A stretch of DNA of 64,000 bases from Telopea speciosissima (taxonomy: Eukaryota; Streptophyta; Magnoliopsida; Proteales; Proteaceae): the NCBI RefSeq assembly GCF_018873765.1, contig NC_057925.1, forward strand, positions 61,144,970 through 61,208,969, in the 5' to 3' direction. This document shows, piece by piece, positions 45,419 to 59,081 of this stretch (the stretch's first letter is position 1; every line of letters begins with the position of its first letter). A program made the position numbers and the translations under genes. Under the pieces are notes generated by a model. The model saw only the letters and a program-made list of their open reading frames with translations. It was not told where the DNA came from and ran no database searches.

Positions 45419-47450
45419 TTTCTGAATTTCTTATTGATCCATCATCATTCATGCTCAAAATTCAAGACAGTCCTACAAACTGACCAGCATTAGCTACGGA
45501 GATAACTCCAAATGCGAGGGGAGAAAGGGCCCCAAAAGAAGAGGTGCATGGTTGATAGTCTCTTGAGAATTCCAACATAGGCAGTAGGAGAAGAGGGGGA
45601 GAATGTGTTTCTTGTGAAGAAGGTTCTGGGTAGGGAGGAATTTAGGTTGGATCCTTAATTTATTCGATTATCCAACCACATGATGTTAATTAGTGAAACT
45701 ATCCAAATAAAATGACCCTTAAATTCTTATTGAACTCTACAAAACCCTACCTCTGTCCATCATTCCATCCAGACAAAATCAAAAGTAAAACATTTATTCT
45801 TGATTTTTGGGTTGATCGAGGCACGACTAAGTCTTTACCACGCGGTTATTAAAGACCACAAAATTTCATCTAAAAACCTAACAAAGGGTGATAAAACTAT
45901 GAAAAATGTATCTATCTATCTATCCCAGGGAAGGGAAAAACTAAAAAAAAAAAAAACAAAAAACAGAAGACCTTAAAACTTCATTTGTCCTCTTTCTTGA
46001 CCCTGAGGTTCAAGCACACGAAAGATGCTTTTGTTTGAGAAAAAGATTATCTGGTGTACGTGTGCAATACAGAAGAATTTTCTGTTAGCTGTCATTTGCT
46101 TATTTATGAATTAGAAAAACAATAATATCCGATCCACAGGAACAAAACAATAACAACAACATATATATGTTTGACTGAAATGATTAAAAGAAAGAAGATT
46201 TTCACACAGTTTTGGCGAATTACGCTTGTGACTCGTTATACAACACAGTGTTTCACGACTGAGACGAATTTCCTTCTATTTTGAAAAAAATCACGTTGGA
46301 TGACATGGTGGACCTTTCAGTTATTTGCAGATGATTCTCTTTTCTGTCCGGTTTTTTTAGTTTGGTTCGGTCCTCAGGGCCTTTGGTGGTGGTAAGTGTG
46401 CTTTTGTATCCTCGGATTGGGGCAAGCGGATATGTCCCCCCCCCCTTGTATTCTTTTGATTTAGTTTGATTATTAATTCAATGGCCGGTAGGGGTTAGCC
46501 CGGGTCCCAGGTAATATTCAAAATTTAACAAAAAAAAACAAAAAAAAAAAAGAGTTTTCACAATTAGAATAGAGAATCCAATCATATCTTCACTGTTTGA
46601 TATATACATTTTTATGTCTTAACAATGTGGTAAGGATGGATTGAAAAATGCTATTGATCCATCATCATGGGACTTGGATCTGAATTTCTTATTGATCCAT
46701 CATCATTCTTGCTCAAAATTCAAGATAGGCTTAGAAAATGACCAGAATTAGCTAAAGAGATAACTCCAATAATGCGAGGAGAGAAAGGGCACCCAAAAGA
46801 AGAGGTGGTCGGTAGTCTCATGAGGATTCCACTACCAACCGAGGCATTAGGAGAGGAGGGACCCTTAAATTCTGCCCCGTTTTTTTAGGGGGGATTTAGG
46901 TGAAATGAGAAAATTGGAATGGAAAAATGCTGATGTGACATTTTAAAATTTTACTTCAATCTTGTTTGGTTTATTTGGAATGGTGACTTTATAAAAGCTC
47001 AAGGGGACATCATTAATTGTTTTGTTTATTGAGGGATAATCCAAAATCTTATCTCTTTCCTATTCAAAATCCTCAATATTTCTACCCTTACAAGTGGGTC
47101 CCATCTTCCCAACAATCCCAACCCCCCATCCCTTTGGATTGATCGGGTCTTGATCGAGTAAGTGTTTACCACGTGGTTATTAAAGACCACAAAATTTCAT
47201 CTTAAAACCTAACAAAGTGTGCTAAAACTTTGAAAAGTGTATCCCAGCCTTCCTAGAAAAAGAAAAAAACTAAAAACTGTAGATAATTTTGTTTGAGATA
47301 AAGATTTTTCTGTTTAGTCATTTGTTCATTTATGAAGTAGAAAACAAAAACAATAACAACAACATACTGAAGTAGCTTCAAACCGGCCTTGTTTGACTGA
47401 AATGATTAAAAGAAGGAAGATTCGATGGATTGAAAAATATTACCTTAAAA
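45419..47450. repeat. Direct duplication of upstream blocks
   Basis: 45419-45610 (tctgaatttcttattgatcc, catcatcattc, gctcaaaattcaaga, agagataactccaa) recurs at 46679-46865. The following stretch 45720-45910 (accacgcggttattaaagac) recurs at 47140-47230. The unit is about 1.3 kb. Confidence 0.65.
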
Positions 47451-48285
47451 CTTCAAATGTTTGTTTTTTCTTCTGTACTTTGAAGGATAAAGATTTCCAA
47501 ATCTACATAGTTTTGAGGGTTTGTCTATACTGCACACGGAGTAGTTGTGCCATGTGAAAGGATTATTTAGCAATCTAGACGATTGAATAATCTAGTGAAA
47601 TTACCTCTTAGTAATTTGGGGTTTCTTTAGTTTAAATAACATGGCCAATTCTATTTAAGTTGAAACTTGATCTGAGTTAATCTATACAATGGGTATAATA
47701 GAGAATCCCTGGCCTTGCCATAGTTGATGTGACTCTTAGATGATGACTATTGGGGGTACAATGTCTTGTATTCCATCACTTCCATTTAGGAGTTGATTTT
47801 GAAGGGCTATAATTAAGAGCCTACATAAGTATTTCGATAATATGTGCTTATGTAGGGTTTCGCTATATAGTTGTAGCGAGATGGTTTTTGAATTGTAAGC
47901 TATTCTCCATTGATAGTGAGGTAGATCTCATCTCAATCTGAACATAGACAATCTTATCAAAGCACGTAAATCCTTGTATGTATTGTGCGATTTTAGATTC
48001 TTATTTTCTACAATGCCGAAGCATGTAAATCGATCCTTGTATGAGAGTAGATTCTCTACAACGTGGGTATAAGATAAACTCTTCAACGAGGCACATGCAA
48101 TATATAATAAGTCGCATCTAAATTGTTAATTGCGTAACGTAAGAAAAGTATGGCAATCCCAAATGTAAAACTTTTACAGCTGACCATCCATGGATCCTGA
48201 TTTCCACACCTAATCAATGACTGCTTTACAGTAATAATGATACAAAGCCACCCTATTACGTTACCTGATCATTGCCAACTCCCAT

Positions 48286-48295
48286 CTATAAATAG
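48286..48295 (+). promoter_or_regulatory. TATA box of the peroxidase pseudogene
   Basis: ctataaatag about 85 bp before the ATG at 48379, matching the promoter of peroxidase 4. Confidence 0.6.
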
Positions 48296-48706
48296 AGTAA
48301 GAAGAAGAGTTGAACATCTATCTATAATAGCACAAACACATAGCTTAGCCACACAACGTAAACATTATAGTTTTAAAGATGTTATCCTTTTCTTCCACCA
48401 CCTTAGCAACAGCAACAGCAGCAGCTCTTCTCCTGTGTGTGTCTGTGCTGATCAGTGGATCAACAGCTCAGTTAGATGCTAATTTTTACGCAGATACGTG
48501 CCCGGATGTGCTGAACATCGTTCAACAAACCATTGAAGAAGTTTCACTGACGGACCTCAGACTCACTGCCAGCCTCACTCGACTTCCCTCCCATGATTGC
48601 TTTGTAAATGTATGTGAGGTCGATTCTATATATCACATTTTGTTGTTTAGTAGTGAATGGAAAAAAACTAAACTTATTTCTCATTATATATCATGAATGA
48701 TTTTAG

Positions 48707-48865
<159 letters not shown>

Positions 48866-48954
48866 TAACCATTGCAGCCCAAGTATCTGTGGTTTTGGTA
48901 TGTCCCTCCCTCACCAAATAAACAAATTTCATATCTAATATATAAGGGAAAAGG

Positions 48955-49130
48955 TGGAGAATTATCTCCTCCAGTTCCCCAATTCCTCTAATGGGTGTGT
49001 GGGGGGCGGGGAGGGGGGGGTGGACCCACCCGTGCAGAGTGTTCGGGCTGGGGTAGGGTGGTCATTGCACCCTTCCCCTTGTTAGGGGCACTGGGGAACT
49101 GGGCCAAGTAGGTAACTGGAGGGGATAAAG
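48955..49130. mobile_element. Hairpin MITE in pseudogene intron 2
   Basis: Arms ttatctcctccagttcccca and tggggaactgg ... taactggaggggataa with a G-rich centre. Same family as in introns 2 of peroxidases 2 and 3, but an independent insertion. Confidence 0.75.
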
Positions 49131-49174
49131 ATTCAAGAAAAGGTTCTCTGAGCTATAGGGAGCATATGCTAGTT

Positions 49175-49181
<7 letters not shown>

Positions 49182-49214
<33 letters not shown>
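49182..49214. repeat. CT microsatellite
   Basis: About sixteen CT units in pseudogene intron 2. Confidence 0.9.
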
Positions 49215-49218
<4 letters not shown>

Positions 49219-49923
49219 GAAATGATCTTGTTGCCTTTTAATGCACAAAATCATGCTGTCACACCTCCTTAGCGTGCTCCTCTAGACCTCTTGCTTAGAG
49301 AACCCTCTCCCAATACATATAGTAAGGGGCTGGGGTTTGCTCCAGATCCAGTGGCCTCTGCACCAGTTTAGGGGCGAATGAGGGGGTGCACAGAGGCATC
49401 CAATAGGAGGGTCAGTGCAGTCATTTCATCCCCTTATGTATGGACGCAGGGGAATGCAACCAGGCAACGTTGTTTTTCCCATATAATGATGCTGGCCTTT
49501 ACCTGAAATTTCTTCCATCCTATATTTGAGTGGGGCTCTATTGCACATAGATGTCTGTTACATGTATTTTCAACATTGGACACATGTCCTTTTTTGCTTC
49601 AAAGAATACCCCTTAGTGCACTCTAAATGGCAGTGGATGGAACATGTGTTCAATGTTGAGCATACGTTTAGTGTGCAGTGGAATTGCTCCATAGTTCCCC
49701 CTTCAAGCAAGCTTTTAAAACACAAAATTGGGGACGGAAGCGGTCAGGTGCCGATTTAGATCGAAATCGGCTTGAATAGGTCTACAAAAACCCTAGAATC
49801 GATAGATTTGAGGAATATTCCAATGATTCTGGTGTTTTTATCCAAGAATATCAAAACGTTAAGAATCATGATCGATGATCAATGGTTTTGATCTAAAAAA
49901 TCAGCCGATTCGCCGATTCTTGA

Positions 49924-50392
<469 letters not shown>

Positions 50393-50515
50393 ATGTTGAA
50401 CAGTTTTTCCTTACTTTCACATGTTATATAAGTCTCTTTCCTCCTTAAGTAATCACATTAATTAAGGGATTAATTAAGTATTAATGTATTAATGTATAAT
50501 TGTTAATGTGCATAA

Positions 50516-51010
<495 letters not shown>

Positions 51011-51197
51011 TGATGGACTGGGGAATAAACCCTCAAGTATGAATAAGTTTGTTTGAATAAAAACGTTTTAGAATTTCTAATCAAATTAATTAATAAATTA
51101 ACATCCCCATGGTGGGTGGTTTATTTGGATTGTATGTTTAGATATTAATCATGAATAAGAAAAGCTTTTAAAGTTTGTATGATTCAATTTCTTATTT

Positions 51198-51551
51198 GGG
51201 TAAATTACACATCATCTCCTGGTTTTTGAAAAAACTCAAATCACTTCTCTACAGTAATGGTGTTAGTCTGCTGTTAATTAGTGGTGTGAAAGGACTATTT
51301 TACTGTTATACTAAAACATTAGAATTAAATTTATAGCACTACCCTTCTTTCATCTTCAACATTGGTCAAGGGTAGTTTAGGAATTTAAATTTATTTGACT
51401 GGCTGACATCATCACTTAACATCATAAAACTAACGGTAGCGATTAATTTGTCATATTGGGGTCTAAACCAATGGGTGATTTGAGTTTTTTCAAAAATCAA
51501 GGGGTGATCTGAGTTTCATTTAAAAATCAAGGGGTGACATGTAATTTATCC
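51198..51551. mobile_element. MULE-type MITE
   Basis: 354 bp. Ends gggtaaattacacatcatct and gacatgtaatttatcc are inverted repeats, with repeated inner motifs (caaggggtgat). Flanks are ttcttattt (51189-51197) and ttcttgttt (51552-51560), a 9-bp target duplication with one change. Confidence 0.8.
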
Positions 51552-52063
51552 TTCTTGTTTTATTACTCTTGATTAGGCAGGCCATCAGATTTGTATGTGA
51601 AGTGAACAACAATGATTAGGGCAGAAAGTTACCTGGTCCCCATGAAATAAAAAATTATATCTATGTTGATCCTCATATATGCGGGTGTTCTTATTGGCCC
51701 TAGTACTGGTGCAAACGCTACACGATCAGACAGCGATCTCTTACCCAATAAAGATGCATTAAGAAAAAAGATAATTCCAAGGCTACCCCTGTAGGAGATT
51801 ATAAATATCAAAACACAAACCATAGAAGGGAGAAACAGAAAAATCTAAGTACAACATCTGGATCTGCATACCCCAGGAGGCAACAATGGATAATTAAATA
51901 TATCGAAACCCATTTTTTGATAATCTGATAACAACCCATAGTAACCAAAATTAATTCAAATGAGACATTCACATTATGGATCAAGAGAAAGAAGGGGATA
52001 AATTCTGTTTATTGTGGACCTAAAAACAATTTCTTTGAACAAAAGATAAATAGATTTTCTAAC

Positions 52064-52067
52064 TTCT

Positions 52068-52106
<39 letters not shown>
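52064..52106. repeat. Poly-T tract
   Basis: About 43 consecutive T, flanked on both sides by tagattttctaacttc, so the tract lies between two copies of a short direct repeat. It may be the A-tail and target duplication of a minus-strand retroposed stub. Confidence 0.7.
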
Positions 52107-52112
<6 letters not shown>

Positions 52113-52842
52113 GATTTTCTAACTTCAAAAATTGATGTAGACAAAAGAAATTGGACAAAACATCAATGTAGATCCCTAGCTATATTGATGATAGAAATTT
52201 TAAACAGCCACTTTTAGGTCTATATGAAGCTTTGCCGGAAAAAGCATTTTTGTATGGGGGAGTACTACCTACAGCCAGTAGGTCCTCTTTAAGCAATTAA
52301 GTTATGGTGGAAATTAAGAAAGGGACTTGCTAACCTTATAGAAATGAATGTAATGATGCGTCACTCTGTGAACATTAATGTGATTAGATTGTGAGGTTAG
52401 CATTTTCAAGAAAAAAAATTCTACTTTTTATATAAAATAGGCTGCTAGTCTTTATCATCAAATGAATAATAACCAATTTCGTTCCTCAAAATTGTGGCTA
52501 CCAAGAAGTGGTCGGTTAAAAATTATATTAAGTAAAATAGGATTTATTGTAAATTAAAGACCCACATGTTTGGTATTATTTATTGGTTATTATGTTCATT
52601 CATGAGGGAGAAAACAAAACAATATTAGTATTATTAATTGATTATTATGTTCATTCATGAGGGAGAAAAAAAAATATTAATATTAATTCTCATTATTTAA
52701 AGGAGTAATTTTTTTTTTTTTTAAACAATGTTGAAGAGATTTCATGTCTTTATGACTTTATCGCTGTCTCGGATGTGACTCTAGGAGTATAGAAGGACTT
52801 CGTATAATCGGAGGAGAAGGATGTCCCTTGTTTATTTTTTTG

Positions 52843-53003
52843 TCTTCTCCAATTATCTGCACCTCCATTTCCTTCAATTCCTCTAATAGGGGGGAGTGGA
52901 TCCGACCATCCTATCCCTTGCCCGAACACACTGGCCGGGTGGAGTCCACTCCCCCCTATTAGAGGAATTGGAGGAAATGGAGGCGCAGATAATTGGAGAC
53001 GAT
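52843..53003. mobile_element. Hairpin MITE
   Basis: Arms ctccaattatctgcacctcc and ggaggcgcagataattgg, with inner caattcctctaatagggggg / cccccctattagaggaattg. Resembles the family found in the peroxidase introns. Confidence 0.8.
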
Positions 53004-53146
53004 TATTTTCCGGCCTTATACACGGCTGCATACTTGTCTTCAAACAAAATGATTTGAGTCCTGACTTTTGGGGCTAAGACATGAAAATTTCTAGGTTCTA
53101 ACCATTAATTAGGTTAAGAAATACTATCTAAGATTAGCTTAGGTAG

Positions 53147-56100
53147 TGGTGGTGAAAAATCCAACACCCACACACAAGGGCAAAGCGTACATGGTGGAAG
53201 TAGCACGGGCGTGCCAGGGCCTTTGACGCAGGCCCAAACGGAACTGGAAATGGCCGGTCTTAGCTTCCGACCAGGACAAAATGGTCTGTTCTAACTTCAG
53301 ACTGAGACGAAACGGCCTGTCCTGATTGACGGAACGGCCTGTTCTACCTTCAGAACGAGACAAAATGGCCTATCCTGATTGGCGAAACGACCGTTTCTAA
53401 GAGGTCAAAAATGGCCCGTTTTGACATCGAACCAGGACGAGAAGGGGATCCTTCCATGCCTGAGTAGCTCTAAGGTCTTTTGAGCAAAAGCAAATCACGA
53501 TGGACAAAGCAAAGAAGAAGATTGGGAATCAAATTGTTGCTTGACAATTACATAGCCATTGAAGACACTTACACTTGCCGTCTACGGACTGTTGAACATG
53601 TACAACTTGGTGTTAAACTACACTAATCACACCAAATCTCTTGTTGCCAGTAGCGTATCCGTTGAAGTTCCCACATCTTGCTTAGCGATGATCTGTCGAA
53701 GCTTGCAAACTTGATTCTGATGATAGTTGTCTTTTGAAACACGGGACAAAAGACATGGTTGCCGGAGTTATTCTCCAAGCAAGGCCTATATGAATGCCCC
53801 TTGAAACACAAGCCAATGAGGCATTGGTGGCTGGAACCCAACTCCAGCAAAAATTACAGAAGGGATGAAAGATTACATCCTGAAAGATAAAAAGAAAAGA
53901 ATAAAGTAAAGATAAAAACTGAAGTGTGTTTTGTTGATCCATTGGGTGATGTCTCCCTCTTTCGCTTGGCTTTGTCTTTTATAAAAGATAGACTTGGTAA
54001 CTCCCATAACCAACCATTCCACTTGCTTCCTTGATTGGGGCCACTTTCACTCCAAAAATGCTTATCTCTTGTGCCATGTGACCATGTGGGGTTTGTAACC
54101 TCCCACCATCTATGGTCATGGTGGGTCCCACCTTTCCACTTGGTTAAATCAAATTTCAAAATTGTAACTCTTTGGCAACGTGCAACGCACGGCCCTATGG
54201 CACACATAACCAAATCCCAACTTGTGGAAATTGGGTGCAAACAATGCCCCTCACAATCCCGTTTGAACAAGGCCACACAAGTTCGAATGGGATTGTGGAT
54301 AAATTTTTATCGGTCTCCAGTTTGGCCTCTTGACCGAAATACAGGGGCACTATCAGGAATGGGTATTGCTGCCCCTGGTTTGCCTGATTCATGAATGGGT
54401 TCCTTCATCGGCACATCTTCTTTCTTGAACCATCACGATTTTGCTTTCTGGTGTCCCACCGGGCATGCCAAAATGTGTTGGTGAAAAATCCAACACCCAC
54501 ACACAGGGGCAAAGCACACGTGATGGAAGTAGCGCGGGCGTGCCAGGGCCTTTGACGCAGGCCCAAACGGAACTGGAAACGGCTGGTCTTAGCTTCCGAC
54601 CAGGACAAAACGATCCGATCTAACTTCAGACTGAGACGAAACGGCCTGTCCTGATTGACAGAACTGCCTGTTCTACCTTCAGATCGAGACAAAACAGCCT
54701 GTCCAGATTGGCGAAATGGCCATTTCTAAGAGGTCGAAAATGGCCCGTTCTGACATCGAACCAGGACGAGAAAGGGATCCTTCCATGCCTGAGTAGCTCT
54801 AAGGTCTTTTGAGTAAAAGCAAATCACGATGGACAAAGCAAAGAAGAAGATTGGGAATCAAATTGTTGCTTAACAATTACATAGCCATTGAAGACACTTA
54901 CACTTGCCGTCTACGGACTGTTGAACATGTACAACTTGGTATTAAACTACACTAATCACACCAAATCTCTTGTTGCCAGTAGCGTATCCGTTGAAGTTCC
55001 CACATCTTGCTTAGCGATGATCTGTCGAAGCTTGCAAACTTGATTCTGATGATGGTTGTCTTTTGAAACACGAACCAAAAGACATGGTTGCCGGAGTTAT
55101 TCTCCAAGCAAGGCCTATATGAATGCCCCTTGAAACACAAGCCAATGAGGCATTGGTGGTTGGAACCCAACTCCAGCAAAAATTACAGAAGGGATGAAAG
55201 AATACATCCTGAAAGATAAAAAGAAAAGGATAAAGTAAAGATAAAAACTGAAGTGTGTTTTGTTGATCCGTTGGGTGATGTCTCCCTCTTTTGCTTAGCT
55301 TTGTCTTTTATGAAAGATAGACTTGGTAACTCCCATAACCAACCATTCCACTTGCTTCCTTGATTGGGGCCACTTTCACTCCAAAAATGCTTATCTCTTG
55401 TGGCATGTGGCCATGTGGGGTTTGTAACCTCCCACCATCTATGGTCATGGCGGGTCCCACCTTTCCACTTGGTTAAATCAAATTTTAAAATTGTAACTCT
55501 TTGGCAACGTGCAACGCACGGCCCTATGGCACACATAACCGAATCCCAATTTGTGGAAATTGGGTGCAAACAATGCCCCTCACAATCCCGTTTGAACGAG
55601 GCCACACAAGTTCGAATGGGATTGTGGATAAATTTTTATCGGTCTCCAGTTTGGCCTCTTGACCGAAATACAGGGGCACTATCAGGAATGGGTATTGCTG
55701 CCCCTGGTTTGCCTGATTCATGAATGGGTTCCTTCATCGGCACTTCTTCTTCCTTGAACCATCACGATTTTGCTTTCTGGTGTCCCACCGGACGTGCCAA
55801 AATGTGTTGGTGAAAAATCCAACACCCACACACAGGGGCAAAGCACACGTGGTGGAAGTAGCGCGGGCGTGCCAGGGCCTTTGACTCAGGCCCAAACAGA
55901 ACTGAAAACGGCTGGTCTTAGCTTCTGACCAGGACAAAACGGTCCGATCTAACTTCAGACTGAGAAGAAACGGCCTGTCCTGATTGACGGAACTGCCTGT
56001 TCTACCTTCAGACCGAGACAAAATAGCCTGTCCAGATTGGCGAAACGGCCGTTTCTAAGAGGTTGAAAACGGCCCGTTTTGACATCGAACCAAGACGAGA

Positions 56101-58222
56101 AGGGGATCCTTCCATGCCTGAGTAGCTCTAAGGTCTTTTGAGTAAAAGCAAATCACGATGGACAAAGCAAAGAAGAAGATTGGGAATCAAATTGTTGCTT
56201 GACAATTACATAGCCATTGAAGACACTTACACTTGCCGTCTACGGACTGTTGAACATGTACAACTTGGTGTTAAACTACACTAATCACACCAAATCTCTT
56301 GTTGCCAGTAGCGTATCCGTTGAAGTTCCCACATCTTGCTTAGCGATGATCTGTCGAAGCTTGCAAACTTGATTCTGATGATAGTTGTCTTTTGAAACAC
56401 GGGACAAAAGACATGGTTGCCGGAGTTATTCTCCAAGCAAGGCCTACATGAATGTCCCTTGAAACACAAGCCAATGAGGCATTAGTGGTTGGAACCCAAC
56501 TCCAGCAAAAATTACAGAAGGGATGAAAGATTACATCCTGAAAGATAAAAAGAAAAGGATAAAGTAAAGATAAAAACTGAAGCGTGTTTTGTTGATCCGT
56601 TGGGTGATGTCTCCCTCTTTTTCTTAGCTTTGTCTTTTATGAAAGATAGACTTGGTAACTCCCATAACCAACCATTCCACTTGCTTCCTTGATTGGGGCC
56701 ACTTTCACTCCAAAAATGCTTATCTCTTGTGGCATGTGGCCATGTGGGGTTTGTAACCTCCCACCATCTATGGTCATGGCGGGTCCCACCTTTCCACTTG
56801 GTTAAATCAAATTTTAAAATTGTAACTCTTTGGCAACGTGCAACGCACGGCCCTATGGCACACATAACCGAATCCCAATTTGTGGAAATTGGGTGCAAAC
56901 AATGCCCCTCACAATCCCGTTTGAACGAGGCCACACAAGTTCGAATGGGATTGTGGATAAATTTTTATCGGTCTCCAGTTTGGCCTCTTGACCGAAATAC
57001 AGGGGCACTATCAGGAATGGGTATTGCTGCCCCTGGTTTGCCTGATTCATGAATGGGTTCCTTCATCGGCACTTCTTCTTCCTTGAACCATCACGATTTT
57101 GCTTTCTGGTGTCCCACCGGACGTGCCAAAATGTGTTGGTGAAAAATCCAACACCCACACACAGGGCCAAAGCACACGTGGTGGAAGTAGCGCGGCGTGC
57201 GGGCCTTTGACTCGAGCCCAAACAGAATCGAAAACGGCTGGTCTTAGCTTCCGACCAGGACAAAACGGTCCGATCTAACTTCGACGAGAAGAAACGGCTG
57301 TCCGATTGACTGGAACTGCCTGTTCTACCTTGCATCGAGACAAAATAGCCTGTCAGATTGGCGAAACGGCCGTTTCTAAGAGGTTGAAAACGGCCCGTTT
57401 TGACATCGAACCAAGACGAGAAGGGGATCCTTCCATGCCTAAGTAGCTCTAAGGTCTTTTGAGTAAAAGCAAATCACGATGGACAAAGCAAAGAAGAAGA
57501 TTGGGAATCAAATTGTTGCTTGACAATTACATAGCCATTGAAGACACTTACACTTGCCGTCTACGGACTGTTGAACATGTACAACTTGGTGTTAAACTAC
57601 ACTAATCACACCAAATCTCTTGTTGCCAGTAGCGTATCCGTTGAAGTTCCCACATCTTGCTTAGCGATGATCTGTCGAAGCTTGCAAACTTGATTCTAAT
57701 GATGGTTGTCTTTTGAAACACGGGCCAAAAGACATGGTTGCCGAAGTTATTCTCCAAGCAAGGCCTACATGAATGTCCCTTGAAACACAAGCCAATGAGG
57801 CATTAGTGGTTGGAACCCAACTCCAGCAAAAATTACAGAAGGGATGAAAGATTACATCCTGAAAGATAAAAAGAAAAGGATAAAGTAAAGATAAAAACTG
57901 AAGCGTGTTTTGTTGATCCGTTGGGTGATGTCTCCCTCTTTTTCTTAGCTTTGTCTTTTATAAAAGATAGACTTGGTAACTCCCATAACCAACCATTCCA
58001 CTTGCTTCCTTGATTGGGGCCACTTTCACTCCAAAAATGCTTATTTCTTGTGCCATGTGGCCATGTGGGGTTTGTAACCTCCCACCATCTATGGTCATGG
58101 TGGGTCCCATCTTTCCACTTGATTAAATCAAATTTTAAAATTGTAACTCCTTGACAGCGTACAACGCACGGCCCTATGGCACACATAACCGAATCCCAAT
58201 TTGTGGCAATTGGGTGCAAACA
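53147..58222 (-). mobile_element. Chain of four LTRs and three internal domains, protein-less LTR element
   Basis: Period 1329 bp. LTR blocks at 53147-54243, 54476-55572, 55805-56901 and 57134-58222; internal domains at 54244-54475, 55573-55804 and 56902-57133 (232 bp each). On the minus strand each LTR starts TGTTTGCACCC and ends CACCAACA. A candidate primer-binding region (TTTGGCACGCCCGGTGGGAC) follows the LTR, and a purine tract (TGTGAGGGGCAT) precedes the next LTR. The 232-bp internal domains hold no gag or pol, so the element is non-autonomous. The array ends exactly at an LTR edge on each side. The units are very alike, suggesting recent growth of the chain by unequal exchange between LTRs. 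Clear target duplications were not identified. Confidence 0.8.
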
Positions 58223-58958
58223 AGTGGGGGAGAACATAACAGAGGGTGTTAGTATCTAAGATTAGCTTAAGTGAAAACATAACAGATGTTGTTAACCATT
58301 CAAACTTTAGACTTCAAATGTCTACTTCCTTGACTAGGAAGACTTAAACATGTAAAAAAAGAAATATATGTGAAAGATGATGATTTATCGCTACACGTCA
58401 AAGAGAAAGATTTCCTTTTGCTTTGTATTGATGGTCGGTAGATGGAGCGTCATGTTTGCCCTAGGCCTGCCTAGGGTAACTAGTTTTTTATTGCAAAAGA
58501 GAAGAAAAACTAGATACAAACTAAGCCACCTTATAAGACTATGGGACATAACCCAAAGCCTCAATGGCACCAACCTCAAGGAGAAGAGATAGTGTACCCT
58601 GCTTGCTTAGAGAATCCTCTCTTAAGTTTTTTATCAGGAATTGTTTTTTTGGTATAGAGTTTACAATGAATTGAAAAAACCTATTTGATTTTAACAAAAA
58701 TGACTGAATTTCTCTTCATTGAATTCCTTCACCACAGGCATTGGTATTGTTGGATGATCAAGGTGGGTTAGTTTTGAAATCAAACAATAGTGAGTAAGAG
58801 TTGATGATGAGAAAAAAAAAAACCATCACATGGCCACATCACCATTGGTGAGGAGATTCTTTTTCCCCCACTAGTAAAGGAAAACTGTCATAAAAAATAT
58901 TAAGCTATTAAGAAATAGCAAAAGTTTTTCTACGTGTGCAAGAAAAGTAGAGTCCGTT

Positions 58959-59081
58959 GAATCTTCACGTACGTGAGCATACGTGAACGACTCACAGCCG
59001 TTCAGATGGAATATTCTCACAGATTGGATTCCATCTGCATGGTTGTGAGTCGTTTACGTATGCTCACGTACGTGAAGATTC
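58959..59081. mobile_element. Near-perfect 123-bp hairpin (MITE or small-RNA precursor)
   Basis: Left arm gaatcttcacgtacgtgagc, then atacgtgaacgactcacag and ccgttcagatggaat; right arm reads the reverse with few mismatches (attccatctgcatggttgtg, agtcgtttacgtatgctcac, gtacgtgaagattc). Loop of about 15 bases (attctcacagattgg). Confidence 0.8.

Larger units (their letters stand above)
41896..48378. other. Spacer between peroxidase 4 and the pseudogene
   Basis: No gene. It holds a SINE-like head (42335-42440), a peroxidase 3' relic (42955-43240), unassigned repeat DNA at about 43750-45100, and direct repeats of upstream blocks (45419-45960 with 46679-47270). A LINE-like tail (ttgtattcttttgatttag) lies near 46445. 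Confidence 0.5.
51014..53146. other. Spacer before the LTR array
   Basis: No gene. Holds a MULE-type MITE (51198-51551), a poly-T tract at 52064-52106, and a hairpin MITE (52843-53003). Confidence 0.6.

Noticed and set aside
53147-58222. CRISPR-like or rDNA-like tandem array
   Set aside because: The unit is 1329 bp with LTR-type ends, primer-binding-like and purine tracts; no rRNA and no short spacer-repeat pattern.
53854-58237. Open frames of 119-140 residues repeated three or four times in the LTR array
   Set aside because: They recur only because the DNA unit recurs; no protein domain is recognised and frames on both strands are equally open.
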